64,000 nt of DNA. Source: Nocardia sp. CDC159. GTDB lineage: Bacteria > Actinomycetota > Actinomycetes > Mycobacteriales > Mycobacteriaceae. The notes under the pieces are model-generated. The model did not search any database. It was not told the DNA's origin and saw nothing but the letters and a program-made list of their open reading frames with translations. The first letter of the stretch is position 1. Each line of letters opens with the position of its first letter. Both the position numbers and the translations under genes were made by a program. The DNA is taken from the NCBI RefSeq assembly GCF_023740735.1, contig NZ_JAMRXH010000027.1, positions 1 to 64,000 of the forward strand, given 5' to 3'. Positions 26,267 to 33,122 of this stretch are shown here, piece after piece.

Positions 26267-26307
26267 GCGGGGTGTTTAGCTGTAGCTTACAGCTTTCGAA
26301 ACCCCGC
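26267..26307 (-). terminator. Two-tier hairpin after the acp / small-ORF unit
   Basis: Outer stem GCGGGGT / ACCCCGC and inner stem AGCTGTA / TACAGCT separated by a small internal loop, with a 3-base apex. It lies about 35 bases past the stop at 26341 on the minus strand, in the 306-base spacer before the mycolyltransferase. No T-run. Likely an RNA 3' end, but an operator is not excluded. Confidence 0.5.
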
Positions 26308-26340
26308 ACACGCGCGCCCGCGGCAGGCGGCCGCCGCGCG

Positions 26341-26421
26341 TCAGCGCTTCGGGAACCCGATCACGAACCCGAGCGCGATGATCACGGACCCGACCACGGA
26401 AATGGCGACCATACTCCACAT
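26341..26421 (-). CDS. 26-residue single-span membrane peptide
   Basis: A short frame with a good ribosome site (AAGGGG, 5 bases before ATG 26421). It reads MWSMVAISVVGSVIIALGFV and then IGFPKR: one transmembrane helix with a basic tail. Located 107 bases after the acyl carrier protein gene and before a hairpin, possibly on the same transcript. Homologues would be missed by ordinary gene finders. The function is unknown. Confidence 0.5.
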   Translation of the reverse strand: MWSMVAISVVGSVIIALGFVIGFPKR

Positions 26422-26528
26422 GAGGACCCCTTACCCGACTGTGCGACAAGCGGATTCACCCTACAGTGGCACCCGTCACAGCCGCGGCGAAACGGCGATC
26501 TTCCTGTGCCCCCGCCATCCACCGGAGC

Positions 26529-26834
26529 TCAATTCGCCTGGGAATCCTTGAATCTCGCCTCCATCTCCGCGGCGAGCCCCGGCCGCTCGGCCGCCATCTT
26601 CTGGACGTAGGCCACCGCGTCGGCGACGGTTCGCAGGCTCGCCAGATCCTCGTCCGCGACCGTCAGGCCGTACCTGTCCTCCAGTTGCACGGCGATCTCC
26701 ACCAGCGACAGCGAGTCGATGTCCAGATCCTCGACGAAGGACTTCTCCAGCCCCACCTGCGCCGCGTCGATGCCGGTCACCTCCTCGACGATCTCCGCGA
26801 TAGCGGCGACGATTTCTTCCTGCGTGGTAACCAC
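26529..26834 (-). CDS. Acyl carrier protein, AcpM-like
   Basis: A 101-residue acidic four-helix protein. The phosphopantetheine site is DIDSLSLVEI (Ser near residue 41), within a sequence very like mycobacterial AcpM (TQEEIVAAIAEIVEEVTGI...EKSFVEDL; TVADAVAYVQKM), followed by a shorter C-terminal extension. It carries growing acyl chains in fatty-acid or mycolate synthesis. The usual FAS-II neighbours (kasA, fabD) are absent, so this may be an extra, inducible carrier. GTG 26834 has AAGGG 6 bases upstream. Its promoter region contains a MerR-type operator, and a merR gene is divergent. Confidence 0.88.
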   Translation of the reverse strand: MVTTQEEIVAAIAEIVEEVTGIDAAQVGLEKSFVEDLDIDSLSLVEIAVQLEDRYGLTVADEDLASLRTVADAVAYVQKMAAERPGLAAEMEARFKDSQAN

Positions 26835-26871
26835 GAATCACCCTTCCTCGGTGCGATCAATGTCCACAGCA

Positions 26872-26902
26872 CGCTAAGAGCTCCACCCGGGTGGAGATTC
26901 AA
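26872..26902 (-). promoter_or_regulatory. MerR-type promoter/operator of the acp gene
   Basis: Perfect 16-bp palindrome CTCCACCCGGGTGGAG at 26881-26896. On the minus strand it is preceded by TTGAAT (-35 like) and followed by TTAGCG (weak -10 like). The two hexamers are 19 bases apart, the over-long spacing typical of MerR-regulated promoters. The adjacent divergent gene encodes a MerR-family protein. Confidence 0.6.
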
Positions 26903-26972
26903 CTCGTTGTGACCGATGACACGTCGGCCGAGCCGGTACGCTGAGGGCTCCATTGGGGCGGAGGCAACAGTC

Positions 26973-27914
26973 GTGACCGATGACGCGCATGCGAGCGCGC
27001 TGGTGAGCATTGGGGAATTGGCGCGCCGCACCGGACTCGCGGTGCGCACGATCCGGTTCTATTGCGACGAGGGCATTGTGGAATCCCGTCGCAGTCCGGG
27101 CGGGCATCGGATGTTCGACGCCGCCACCGCCACCGAACGGCTGCTGCTGATCCGGCGGTTGCGCGCACTCGGGCTCGGGCTCGACTCCATCACCGAGGTG
27201 CTGCGCGGGGAGCGATCGATCGCCGAGGCCATCGCCGCCGAAAGTGCGCGACTCGATATCGAATTCAGGTCACTGACCTGGCGGCGGGCCGCGTTGCGAG
27301 CCGTGGAGACGGCTTCCCCGAGCCAGCGGGACGAGCGGCTCGCGGTGCTGGCCGCCGCGCAGGACGGTGGGGCGGTACACGATTGTCTCGTGGGGTTCTG
27401 GCGGCGGGTTCTCGCGCCGATACCTCGCCGCGACGTCGACATCTATGTGCACTGGAATGTTCCGGAGCCGCCCGCGGATCCGTCGGTCGACGAGGTGGTG
27501 GCGTATGCGGAATTGGCCGCTCTGGTCGCCGATCCCGAGATGACGGCCGTTGTGCGACAACAGCTCTGGCGGGGTCGGCCGGAGTCGATCCGTGATCGGC
27601 CCGGACTGTATGCCGCCGTGGACAACGCACTGACCGATGTGGTGCCGCTGGTCTCGAAGGGTGTGCGGCCGCGCGGCGGCGGTGAACTCGATCGGTTCGT
27701 CACCGCTCATGCCCGTGCGCGCGGGGAACGGGACTCCGCGCGCTTCCGCAAGCACCTGCTGGCCGACGCGACCGACACCGACCACCGTATTCATCGCTAC
27801 TGGGCGCTGACCGCGCAGTTCCTCGGAACCCGGGTCACCGTGGGGCGCGCCCACCACTGGCTCTACGACGCACTGACCCAGTCGATCCGGGTCACGGACC
27901 GGCGGTCGGGGTGA
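26973..27914 (+). CDS. MerR-family transcriptional regulator
   Basis: A 313-residue protein. Its N-terminal MerR winged helix is clear: VSIGELARRTGLAVRTIRFY near residue 9, then DEGIVESRRSPGGHRMFD and the helix LRRLRALGLGLDSITEVL. The long C-terminal part (about 120-313) is helical, Trp-containing (HVHWNVPEP-like segment near 160) and matches no ligand domain I can name. GGAGG 8 bases before GTG 26973 fixes the start. It is divergent from the acyl carrier protein across a spacer with a MerR-type palindrome, so it probably controls that gene. Its 3' end overlaps the convergent hydrolase gene by 23 bases. Confidence 0.85.
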   Translation: MTDDAHASALVSIGELARRTGLAVRTIRFYCDEGIVESRRSPGGHRMFDAATATERLLLIRRLRALGLGLDSITEVLRGERSIAEAIAAESARLDIEFRSLTWRRAALRAVETASPSQRDERLAVLAAAQDGGAVHDCLVGFWRRVLAPIPRRDVDIYVHWNVPEPPADPSVDEVVAYAELAALVADPEMTAVVRQQLWRGRPESIRDRPGLYAAVDNALTDVVPLVSKGVRPRGGGELDRFVTAHARARGERDSARFRKHLLADATDTDHRIHRYWALTAQFLGTRVTVGRAHHWLYDALTQSIRVTDRRSG

Positions 27915-28515
27915 CCGGGGTCGCCCCCCGCGCCGCGTCGCGGCGTTGCTCGGCGCGATGGGCGAGGGCGTCGACGATGCGTTGCCACGCCGGGGCCGCC
28001 TGGGCGATACGAGATACGACCAGCCGCACGTTTCGGGGGTGGCTGTCGCGTTCGTGTTCGATCTCCCAGGCATCCAGGTCGTCGATGAGCCCCGCCAGGC
28101 GCGGATCGCCGGGATCCATCCAGACCAGACCCGCCACGTCCCACGGAAACAACTGCGCGAACCGATGGGCGTACAGGCCACCGAGCGAATGGGCCGCGAG
28201 AACGTAAGGGCCAGCGATGTTCTGTGCCCGCAGCAGCTGCCGCAGTTCCCCGGCCACCGCCGCCGCGGTACGCGGCAACGGGAGCCGATCGCTGTAGCCG
28301 GTACCCCCACGGTCGTACACCACAGCGGTGGTGAATCGCGAAACCCCCTGCTGGACACCGAAATAATCCAAACCCACCGCACTCGCGCCCGGCAGAAACA
28401 CCACCGCCGGTCCGCCACCTCCCGCCCGATGCACGAAAACGCGCCGCCTCTCGACCTCCTGAAACCCTCCGACCGGCGGCACGAACCGCGCCGAGGAAAT
28501 ACTGTCCTGCGTCAT
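27892..28515 (-). CDS. Short alpha/beta hydrolase, probably truncated at the C-terminus
   Basis: A 207-residue protein with the first two thirds of an alpha/beta hydrolase: oxyanion-region VVFLPGASAVGLDYF near 40, YDRGGTGYSD near 67, nucleophile elbow AAHSLGGLYAHRF near 107, and LVWMDPGDP near 130. Full-length relatives are about 270-300 residues and carry the catalytic Asp and His in the missing part. Here the chain ends in a basic, Ala/Thr-rich tail that overlaps the 3' end of the merR gene. I could not find the missing C-terminus in another frame. It may be inactive or use a different charge relay. ATG 28515 is chosen by family alignment; no good ribosome site. Confidence 0.65.
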   Translation of the reverse strand: MTQDSISSARFVPPVGGFQEVERRRVFVHRAGGGGPAVVFLPGASAVGLDYFGVQQGVSRFTTAVVYDRGGTGYSDRLPLPRTAAAVAGELRQLLRAQNIAGPYVLAAHSLGGLYAHRFAQLFPWDVAGLVWMDPGDPRLAGLIDDLDAWEIEHERDSHPRNVRLVVSRIAQAAPAWQRIVDALAHRAEQRRDAARGATPVTPTAGP

Positions 28516-28677
28516 AGGGCAATCCTGCGACCCTGACGCAGCGTCAAGGTCAACTCCCACTTCCCCTCCCCAGCTTCTTCCGACGCAAGTCGCCATTCCC
28601 TGCGCTTACGACGCTATCGGCTTACATGTCTAGATGCGCATATAAACGTAACACTCTATTGCAGCGAGGATTTGCCC

Positions 28678-28902
28678 GTGCGGTGGGATCGTTCACCGGC
28701 CGCCAACGCTGCGTGGCTCCAGGCTTATCGCTCTGGCACGCATCCACTACTCGATGACGGATCACGGTGCGGATTTCTTGTTGAGACGGCTTCCATTCCG
28801 ATAGGCTCCCGTGTCCGGGTCCGGCCACCCCTTCTTCGAGCCGCCTCGGGCGAGCTGGCACAGTCCGACTACCTTCCGTTTATCGTCCACAATCCGCGAT
28901 GA
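28678..28902 (+). CDS. Hypothetical protein, 74 aa
   Basis: GTG 28678 has GAGGA 7 bases upstream and follows an AT-rich, promoter-like stretch (28630-28670). The product (RWDRSPAANAAWLQAYRSGT, then HPLLDDG...) is globular-looking, with no signal or membrane segment and no family I recognise. It overlaps the convergent small gene at 28880-29095 by 23 bases. GC content is lower than in neighbouring genes, which fits an acquired segment. Confidence 0.4.
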   Translation: MRWDRSPAANAAWLQAYRSGTHPLLDDGSRCGFLVETASIPIGSRVRVRPPLLRAASGELAQSDYLPFIVHNPR

Positions 28903-29095
28903 AATCGACTACCTCGGACGCTAGTTGATCCCATGACGGGATCTCGCTGTTCGGGTGTACGGTTCGCGACAACAAGGCGCGAGCCGCCGCGGCAGCCTCG
29001 TTCACTTCCCAGGTGAGGCATGCCCCGGTCCGATGAGCTGCCCAATGCGAGGTGACCGCACAGTCGACCAGCGCTCCGGTTTTCGCCAGGGTCAT
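28880..29095 (-). CDS. Hypothetical protein, 71 aa
   Basis: Begins MTLAKTGALVDCAVTSHWAA and ends with an amphipathic helix (SWDQLASEVVDFIADCGR). The composition looks coding, but there is no recognised family. The start could also be either GTG just upstream (29098 or 29101). Convergent with the 74-aa gene; together they fill an otherwise gene-poor 900-base region. Confidence 0.4.
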   Translation of the reverse strand: MTLAKTGALVDCAVTSHWAAHRTGACLTWEVNEAAAAARALLSRTVHPNSEIPSWDQLASEVVDFIADCGR

Positions 29096-29101
29096 CACCA
29101 C

Positions 29102-29466
29102 CCACCGTTCGGGCGCATTCGTCCCGACGACTCGCCGCGTTCCGGCGAGTCCGCTGCAGTCTGCGACCGTTCGCTCTCACTCAGCGCCGCATCGGCCAGC
29201 CTTTCCATCCTTGTAGGTAGGCGAGGAGGCGATCGGCACACTGCACATATTCTTCGACTCCTGGGAATCTCATCAGAATCTTGTCCTTCTCGGACCATGC
29301 AAGTATTGCCGTCTCGAGGCGGACGATCATCCGCCGATTGCCGTATTTCGCCTAAACGGGCTCGGCAGCCGATTGGTCTTTGGGTCAACCGCAGCGGTAA
29401 GCCTCGCGTTGCCTCCGGAGGCATACCTTCACAAGTCCACTATCTGGCCACCACCGCGAACACTGC
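29102..29466. other. Gene-poor spacer with one possible short ORF
   Basis: About 365 bases without a convincing gene. On the minus strand 29330-29181 an ATG opens 49 codons with protein-like composition (MIVRLETAILAWSEKDKILM, then RFPGVEEYVQCADRLLAYLQ). The frame is closed by a TAG five codons upstream of residue 1, so it may be the 3' remnant of a larger gene. No family recognised. Confidence 0.3.
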
Positions 29467-30420
29467 CTAGGCCGCGAACTCCGGCTGGGCGTCCACAGCC
29501 GCGCTGTTACCCACTACCCGCGCCAGCAGGTGGGCGAGGGCCGCCGCGACCGACTCGGGCTGTTCGAGGATGACCGAATGCCCGGCGCCCTCGATGAGCA
29601 CGAGCTCGGAATGGGCGGCGGCGGCCATGGTCACCGAGTGGGAGGGTGGGGTCATCAGGTCGGCGGAGCCGCACAGGGCCAGGGTGGGGATGGGGGTGAG
29701 GAGGGGGAGCACGGCGGTGCGGTTGTAGGTCGTGAAGGTGCTCAGGAAGCTCGCCATCGTGACGATCGAGGTCTGGTTGTGCATGGCGTTGTTCAGGGCG
29801 AGCACGCGGGGGCTGACCGCGCGGTCGCCGTATTCGGCGGCGCGGACGATGGGGGCGAATATCTTGCACGCCAGCAGCTTCGCGCGCTGGGTCCAACGCG
29901 GGGCGAGGCGGACGGCCGCTTGGAAGAGGGAGATCAGCGGGTTGCGCAGCAGACGGCCGAAGCCCGCCTCGGCGAGGTTGCTCGCGGCGGTCGCGATGAG
30001 GGCGACACCGACGATGCGGGCGCCGATCTCGTGCGGATGCTGTCCGGCGTAGGTCAGCGCGGTCATGCCGCCCATGGAGTGGCCGACGAGGACGATCGGT
30101 CCGGTGGGAGCCACGGCGGCGAGCACGTCACGCAGGTCGTGGCCGAGTTGCTCGAGGTGGTAGGTCTCGCGCGGCGCGGCAGCCGAATTGCCGTGGCCAC
30201 GATGGTCGTAGGACACGAACCGAACATCGGGACAGCGGCGCCGCAGCGCGTCGAGGACGTAGGTCCAGGATTCGCCGCGCTGACAGTGCCCGTGCAGGAG
30301 TACCACCGTGAGCGCCGCGTCGCGGGGGCCGTATTGCCGAACCGACAGTGCCACAACGTCTTTCGCCTGGACCACGGCACGGCTCTGCGAGGCGGCGGCG
30401 GTGGTGCGGGAGGTCGGCAT
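29467..30420 (-). CDS. Alpha/beta hydrolase
   Basis: A 317-residue serine hydrolase with a complete triad: oxyanion HG in VVLLHGHCQRGESW near 42, nucleophile in LVGHSMGGMTALTYAG near 113, Asp in LALCGSADLMTPPSHS near 253, and His in IEGAGHSVILEQPE near 278. A basic, helical cap (RLLRNPLISLFQAAVRLAPR) lies between. The substrate is unknown. ATG 30420 has GGAG 5 bases upstream. It follows the exporter genes on the same strand after a 127-base gap, so it may belong to the peptide cluster (for instance tailoring or hydrolysis of an acyl peptide) or stand alone. Confidence 0.85.
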   Translation of the reverse strand: MPTSRTTAAASQSRAVVQAKDVVALSVRQYGPRDAALTVVLLHGHCQRGESWTYVLDALRRRCPDVRFVSYDHRGHGNSAAAPRETYHLEQLGHDLRDVLAAVAPTGPIVLVGHSMGGMTALTYAGQHPHEIGARIVGVALIATAASNLAEAGFGRLLRNPLISLFQAAVRLAPRWTQRAKLLACKIFAPIVRAAEYGDRAVSPRVLALNNAMHNQTSIVTMASFLSTFTTYNRTAVLPLLTPIPTLALCGSADLMTPPSHSVTMAAAAHSELVLIEGAGHSVILEQPESVAAALAHLLARVVGNSAAVDAQPEFAA

Positions 30421-30547
30421 CGGGGCTCCGGTTCGCGGGGTGGTGACTCCTCCCCACTGTCCACCACGATCGCCGCCGGTTCGACACCCCCGAGTGCTGA
30501 GGTGAGACACCCGAAGGGGGAACAGATCCCCACCAAGGTGGCACCCG

Positions 30548-31342
30548 TCAACGGCGGCTGGCGCGCCGATATCCGATCGCGGCGGGCACCGCGAAGACGA
30601 CGATCGAGCCCAGCGACCACAGCAGCGTCAGCGTCAGCGGATGCGCCAGGGGCCCCCCGAGCGACAGCGCCTTCATCGCGTCCACCGCCACCGACAGCGG
30701 CTGATTGCGCACCACCGGCTGGATCCAGCGCGGATAGGCGGGCAGTGGCACGAACCCGGTGCTGAAGAACATCAGCAGCGAGGACAGGATCGTAATCCCC
30801 TCCACCAGAGTCGCTTTCGCGGTGAACACCGCGACGGCCGTGACCATGGTGGCGAAGGCCAGCCCGAACAGCACCGGCACCAGCGTGAACGCCAGCGCCG
30901 CGAACACCCCCTGCTGAAACCGGAACCCCAGCAGATATCCGACCGCGATCACGACCACGGTGCCGACGAGGATGCGGCACCCCTCGGCCAGCACGCGTGC
31001 CGCCGGTCCGGAGGCCCGGTGCACGGGCAGCACCCAGAACCGGGCGAGCAGGCCCGCGTCCCGCTCGCGCCCCAGCATCACTCCCCCGGCCACCGCGCCC
31101 GACAGCGCACCCACGATCGCCACCATCGGCACCGACCCGTACAGCGCGCTGGCACCGGAGAACCGCTCGATCTGCCCGCCGACGACGGTGTCGAGCATGA
31201 TCAGCAGCAGACACGGGATGATCAGCGTCTCCAGCAGCGTCACCGGACTGCGCGACCAGCGCAGCAGCAGCCGCTGCGTCTGAATCATGGTGTGCCACAC
31301 CAGCGCCCGCGGCGAGGTCTCCGAAGCCGACGACACCATCAT
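30548..31342 (-). CDS. ABC-2 exporter permease, DrrC-like
   Basis: A 264-residue membrane protein with six hydrophobic segments (for example LLETLIIPCLLLIMLDTVVG, IVGALSGAVAGGVML, LVGTVVVIAVGYLLGF, GITILSSLLMFFSTGFVPLP). The conserved ABC-2 segment P-x-W-I-Q-P-V-V-R-N-Q-P-L-S-V near residue 213 is present. It resembles DrrB/DrrC permeases that export daunorubicin or mycobacterial lipids. The ATG overlaps the stop of the preceding permease by four bases, with GGAGG just upstream. With the ATPase and the other permease it forms a heteromeric exporter for the NRPS product (inferred from operon structure). Confidence 0.85.
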   Translation of the reverse strand: MMVSSASETSPRALVWHTMIQTQRLLLRWSRSPVTLLETLIIPCLLLIMLDTVVGGQIERFSGASALYGSVPMVAIVGALSGAVAGGVMLGRERDAGLLARFWVLPVHRASGPAARVLAEGCRILVGTVVVIAVGYLLGFRFQQGVFAALAFTLVPVLFGLAFATMVTAVAVFTAKATLVEGITILSSLLMFFSTGFVPLPAYPRWIQPVVRNQPLSVAVDAMKALSLGGPLAHPLTLTLLWSLGSIVVFAVPAAIGYRRASRR

Positions 31343-32154
31343 GCGCGCCTCCTGCTCAGCCGGACGGTGAAGAACAGCCCCGCCCCCAGCAGGGCCAGCA
31401 GCCACAGCAGCGGCGGCCCCATCAGCGCCCAGCTCACCTCGCCCGCATTGCCTTTGGTGTCACCGGCCAGCGCGCGCAGTCCGATCGCGAATTGCGACAC
31501 CGGCTGATTGCGCACGAAAGGCTGTACCCAGTGCGGAAACTGGCTCGCCGGAGCCAATCCGGTGGACAACATGCCGAAGATCAACGGCGGCAGCACCAGG
31601 GCCTGGGTGATCGCCTCCGGACTCCTCGCGGCCGTGCCGATGGCATCCGCGCCGAGGGTGAACGCGATTCCGATGAGCAGCGCGAACAGCAGAAATCCCA
31701 GGGTGTGCGCGGTATCGAGGCGGAATCGGAACCCGATGACGTGCCCGCATGCCAGGGCGGCGGCCAGGGCGATCAGCAGCCGGAAGACATTGCCGGACAT
31801 GCGCGCCGCGATCGGCACCAGCGGCGCGATCGGCATCGCGCCGAAGCGTCGGTCGAGCCCGGAGACGGCATCGGTGGCCGCGCGGAACGCGGCGGAGATG
31901 GCCGTGAACGCCGCCGCCTGCAGCACCACGATCGGCATCATGAACTGGGCGTAGCTGCTGAATCCCGTTCCGCTGAAGGACATCACGCGATCCAGCGGGA
32001 TGTAGAAGCTGGCCGTGAACGCGGCCGGTGCGAGCACCGAGGCCAGCACCTCGCCGGTCCGCACCGAGGGTGTGATCAGCCGGGTCGTCAGCACCCACCA
32101 CTGTTGCGCGGTGGCCGGGGTCGCGCGCGCCGCGGTCAACCAGCCCGTTGTCAC
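31339..32154 (-). CDS. ABC-2 exporter permease, DrrB-like
   Basis: A 271-residue membrane protein of the same family as the next gene, with about six spans (VLASVLAPAAFTASFYIPLD, LLIALAAALACGHVIGF, LGFLLFALLIGIAFTLG, LLWLLALLGAGLFFTV). It carries the conserved P-x-W-V-Q-P-F-V-R-N-Q-P-V-S-Q segment near 218. The GTG start overlaps the stop of the ATPase gene (GTGA) and its own stop overlaps the DrrC-like start (ATGA), so all three exporter genes are translationally chained. The two permeases probably pair as a heterodimer. Confidence 0.85.
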   Translation of the reverse strand: MTTGWLTAARATPATAQQWWVLTTRLITPSVRTGEVLASVLAPAAFTASFYIPLDRVMSFSGTGFSSYAQFMMPIVVLQAAAFTAISAAFRAATDAVSGLDRRFGAMPIAPLVPIAARMSGNVFRLLIALAAALACGHVIGFRFRLDTAHTLGFLLFALLIGIAFTLGADAIGTAARSPEAITQALVLPPLIFGMLSTGLAPASQFPHWVQPFVRNQPVSQFAIGLRALAGDTKGNAGEVSWALMGPPLLWLLALLGAGLFFTVRLSRRRA

Positions 32155-33122
32155 GCCCGCTCCTCGTCTCGTGCGAGATGCCCGGTCAGGGTGAGGAAGA
32201 CATCGTCGAGCGACGGCCGCCGCAGCGCGATGTCGACCAATTCCACTCCCGCACCGTCCAATCGGCGCATCACCTCGGCGAGGGTCCTGACGCCCTCGGG
32301 CGCGGGAATCGCGATCCGATCCGCCTCACCACCCAGCGCCACACGCGCCTCCGGGGGCAGCAGCGAACCGAGCGCACCGGCGATGGCGGGCAGATCCTTC
32401 AGATCCAGCGGCACCACCTCGCAGTAGCTGGTCCCGGTGCGCGACTTCAGTTCGTCGGCGGTGCCCTCGGCGATCACCACACCGTGGTCGATCACGATGA
32501 TGCGGTCGCACAGCGCATCCGCCTCCTCGAGGTACTGGGTGGTGAGCAGCGTGGTGATGGCCTCCTTGCGGAATCCGGCCACCAGATCCCACACGCCCTG
32601 GCGGCTGCGCGGATCCAGCCCGGTGGTGGGTTCGTCGAGGAATACGACGTCGGGCCGCACCACGAGGCCGCAGGCGATATCGATGCGCCGACGCATACCG
32701 CCGGAGTAGGTGCCGACCCGGCGGCCCGCGGCGGCGGTCAGATCGAATTCGGCGATGAGCTCCTCGGCCCGGGCGCGCGCGGCCCGCTTGCGCAGACCCA
32801 TCAGCCTGCCGAACAGCACGAGATTCTCGTAGCCGCTGAGCATATCGTCCAGGGCGGCGAATTGACCGGTCAGCATGATCGAGCGGCGCACGGCCGCCGG
32901 ATCGGCGAGGACATCGTGCCCCGCCACCGTCGCCCGGCCGCGGTCCGGGGCGATGAGCGTGGACAGGATGTTCACGGTCGTGGTCTTTCCGGCCCCGTTG
33001 GGGCCGAGGATGCCGAGCACCTCCCCCGGCTCCGCCACGAAGTCGACCCCGCGCAGCGCCCGCACCGCGCCGAAGGATTTCTCGATGCCCTCCACCAGCA
33101 CCCCGCCAGCTCCTGACCTCAC
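32151..33122 (-). CDS. ABC exporter ATP-binding protein, DrrA-like
   Basis: A 323-residue cytosolic ATPase. Walker A is GPNGAGKTT near 48, the Q-loop lies in MLTGQFAALDDMLSG, the signature is YSGGMRRRIDIA near 148, Walker B is VVFLDEPTTGLDPRS near 168, and the H-loop follows in the switch region (TTQYLEEAD). The C-terminal extension with LDGAGVELVDIALRRPSLDD and VFLTLTGH is the DrrA-type dimer/regulatory tail. The start is GTG 33122, whose GTGA overlaps the NRPS stop and whose ribosome site (GGAGG) lies inside the NRPS 3' end. The longer frame to 34160 is shadow. It powers the two downstream permeases. Confidence 0.92.
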   Translation of the reverse strand: MRSGAGGVLVEGIEKSFGAVRALRGVDFVAEPGEVLGILGPNGAGKTTTVNILSTLIAPDRGRATVAGHDVLADPAAVRRSIMLTGQFAALDDMLSGYENLVLFGRLMGLRKRAARARAEELIAEFDLTAAAGRRVGTYSGGMRRRIDIACGLVVRPDVVFLDEPTTGLDPRSRQGVWDLVAGFRKEAITTLLTTQYLEEADALCDRIIVIDHGVVIAEGTADELKSRTGTSYCEVVPLDLKDLPAIAGALGSLLPPEARVALGGEADRIAIPAPEGVRTLAEVMRRLDGAGVELVDIALRRPSLDDVFLTLTGHLARDEERA

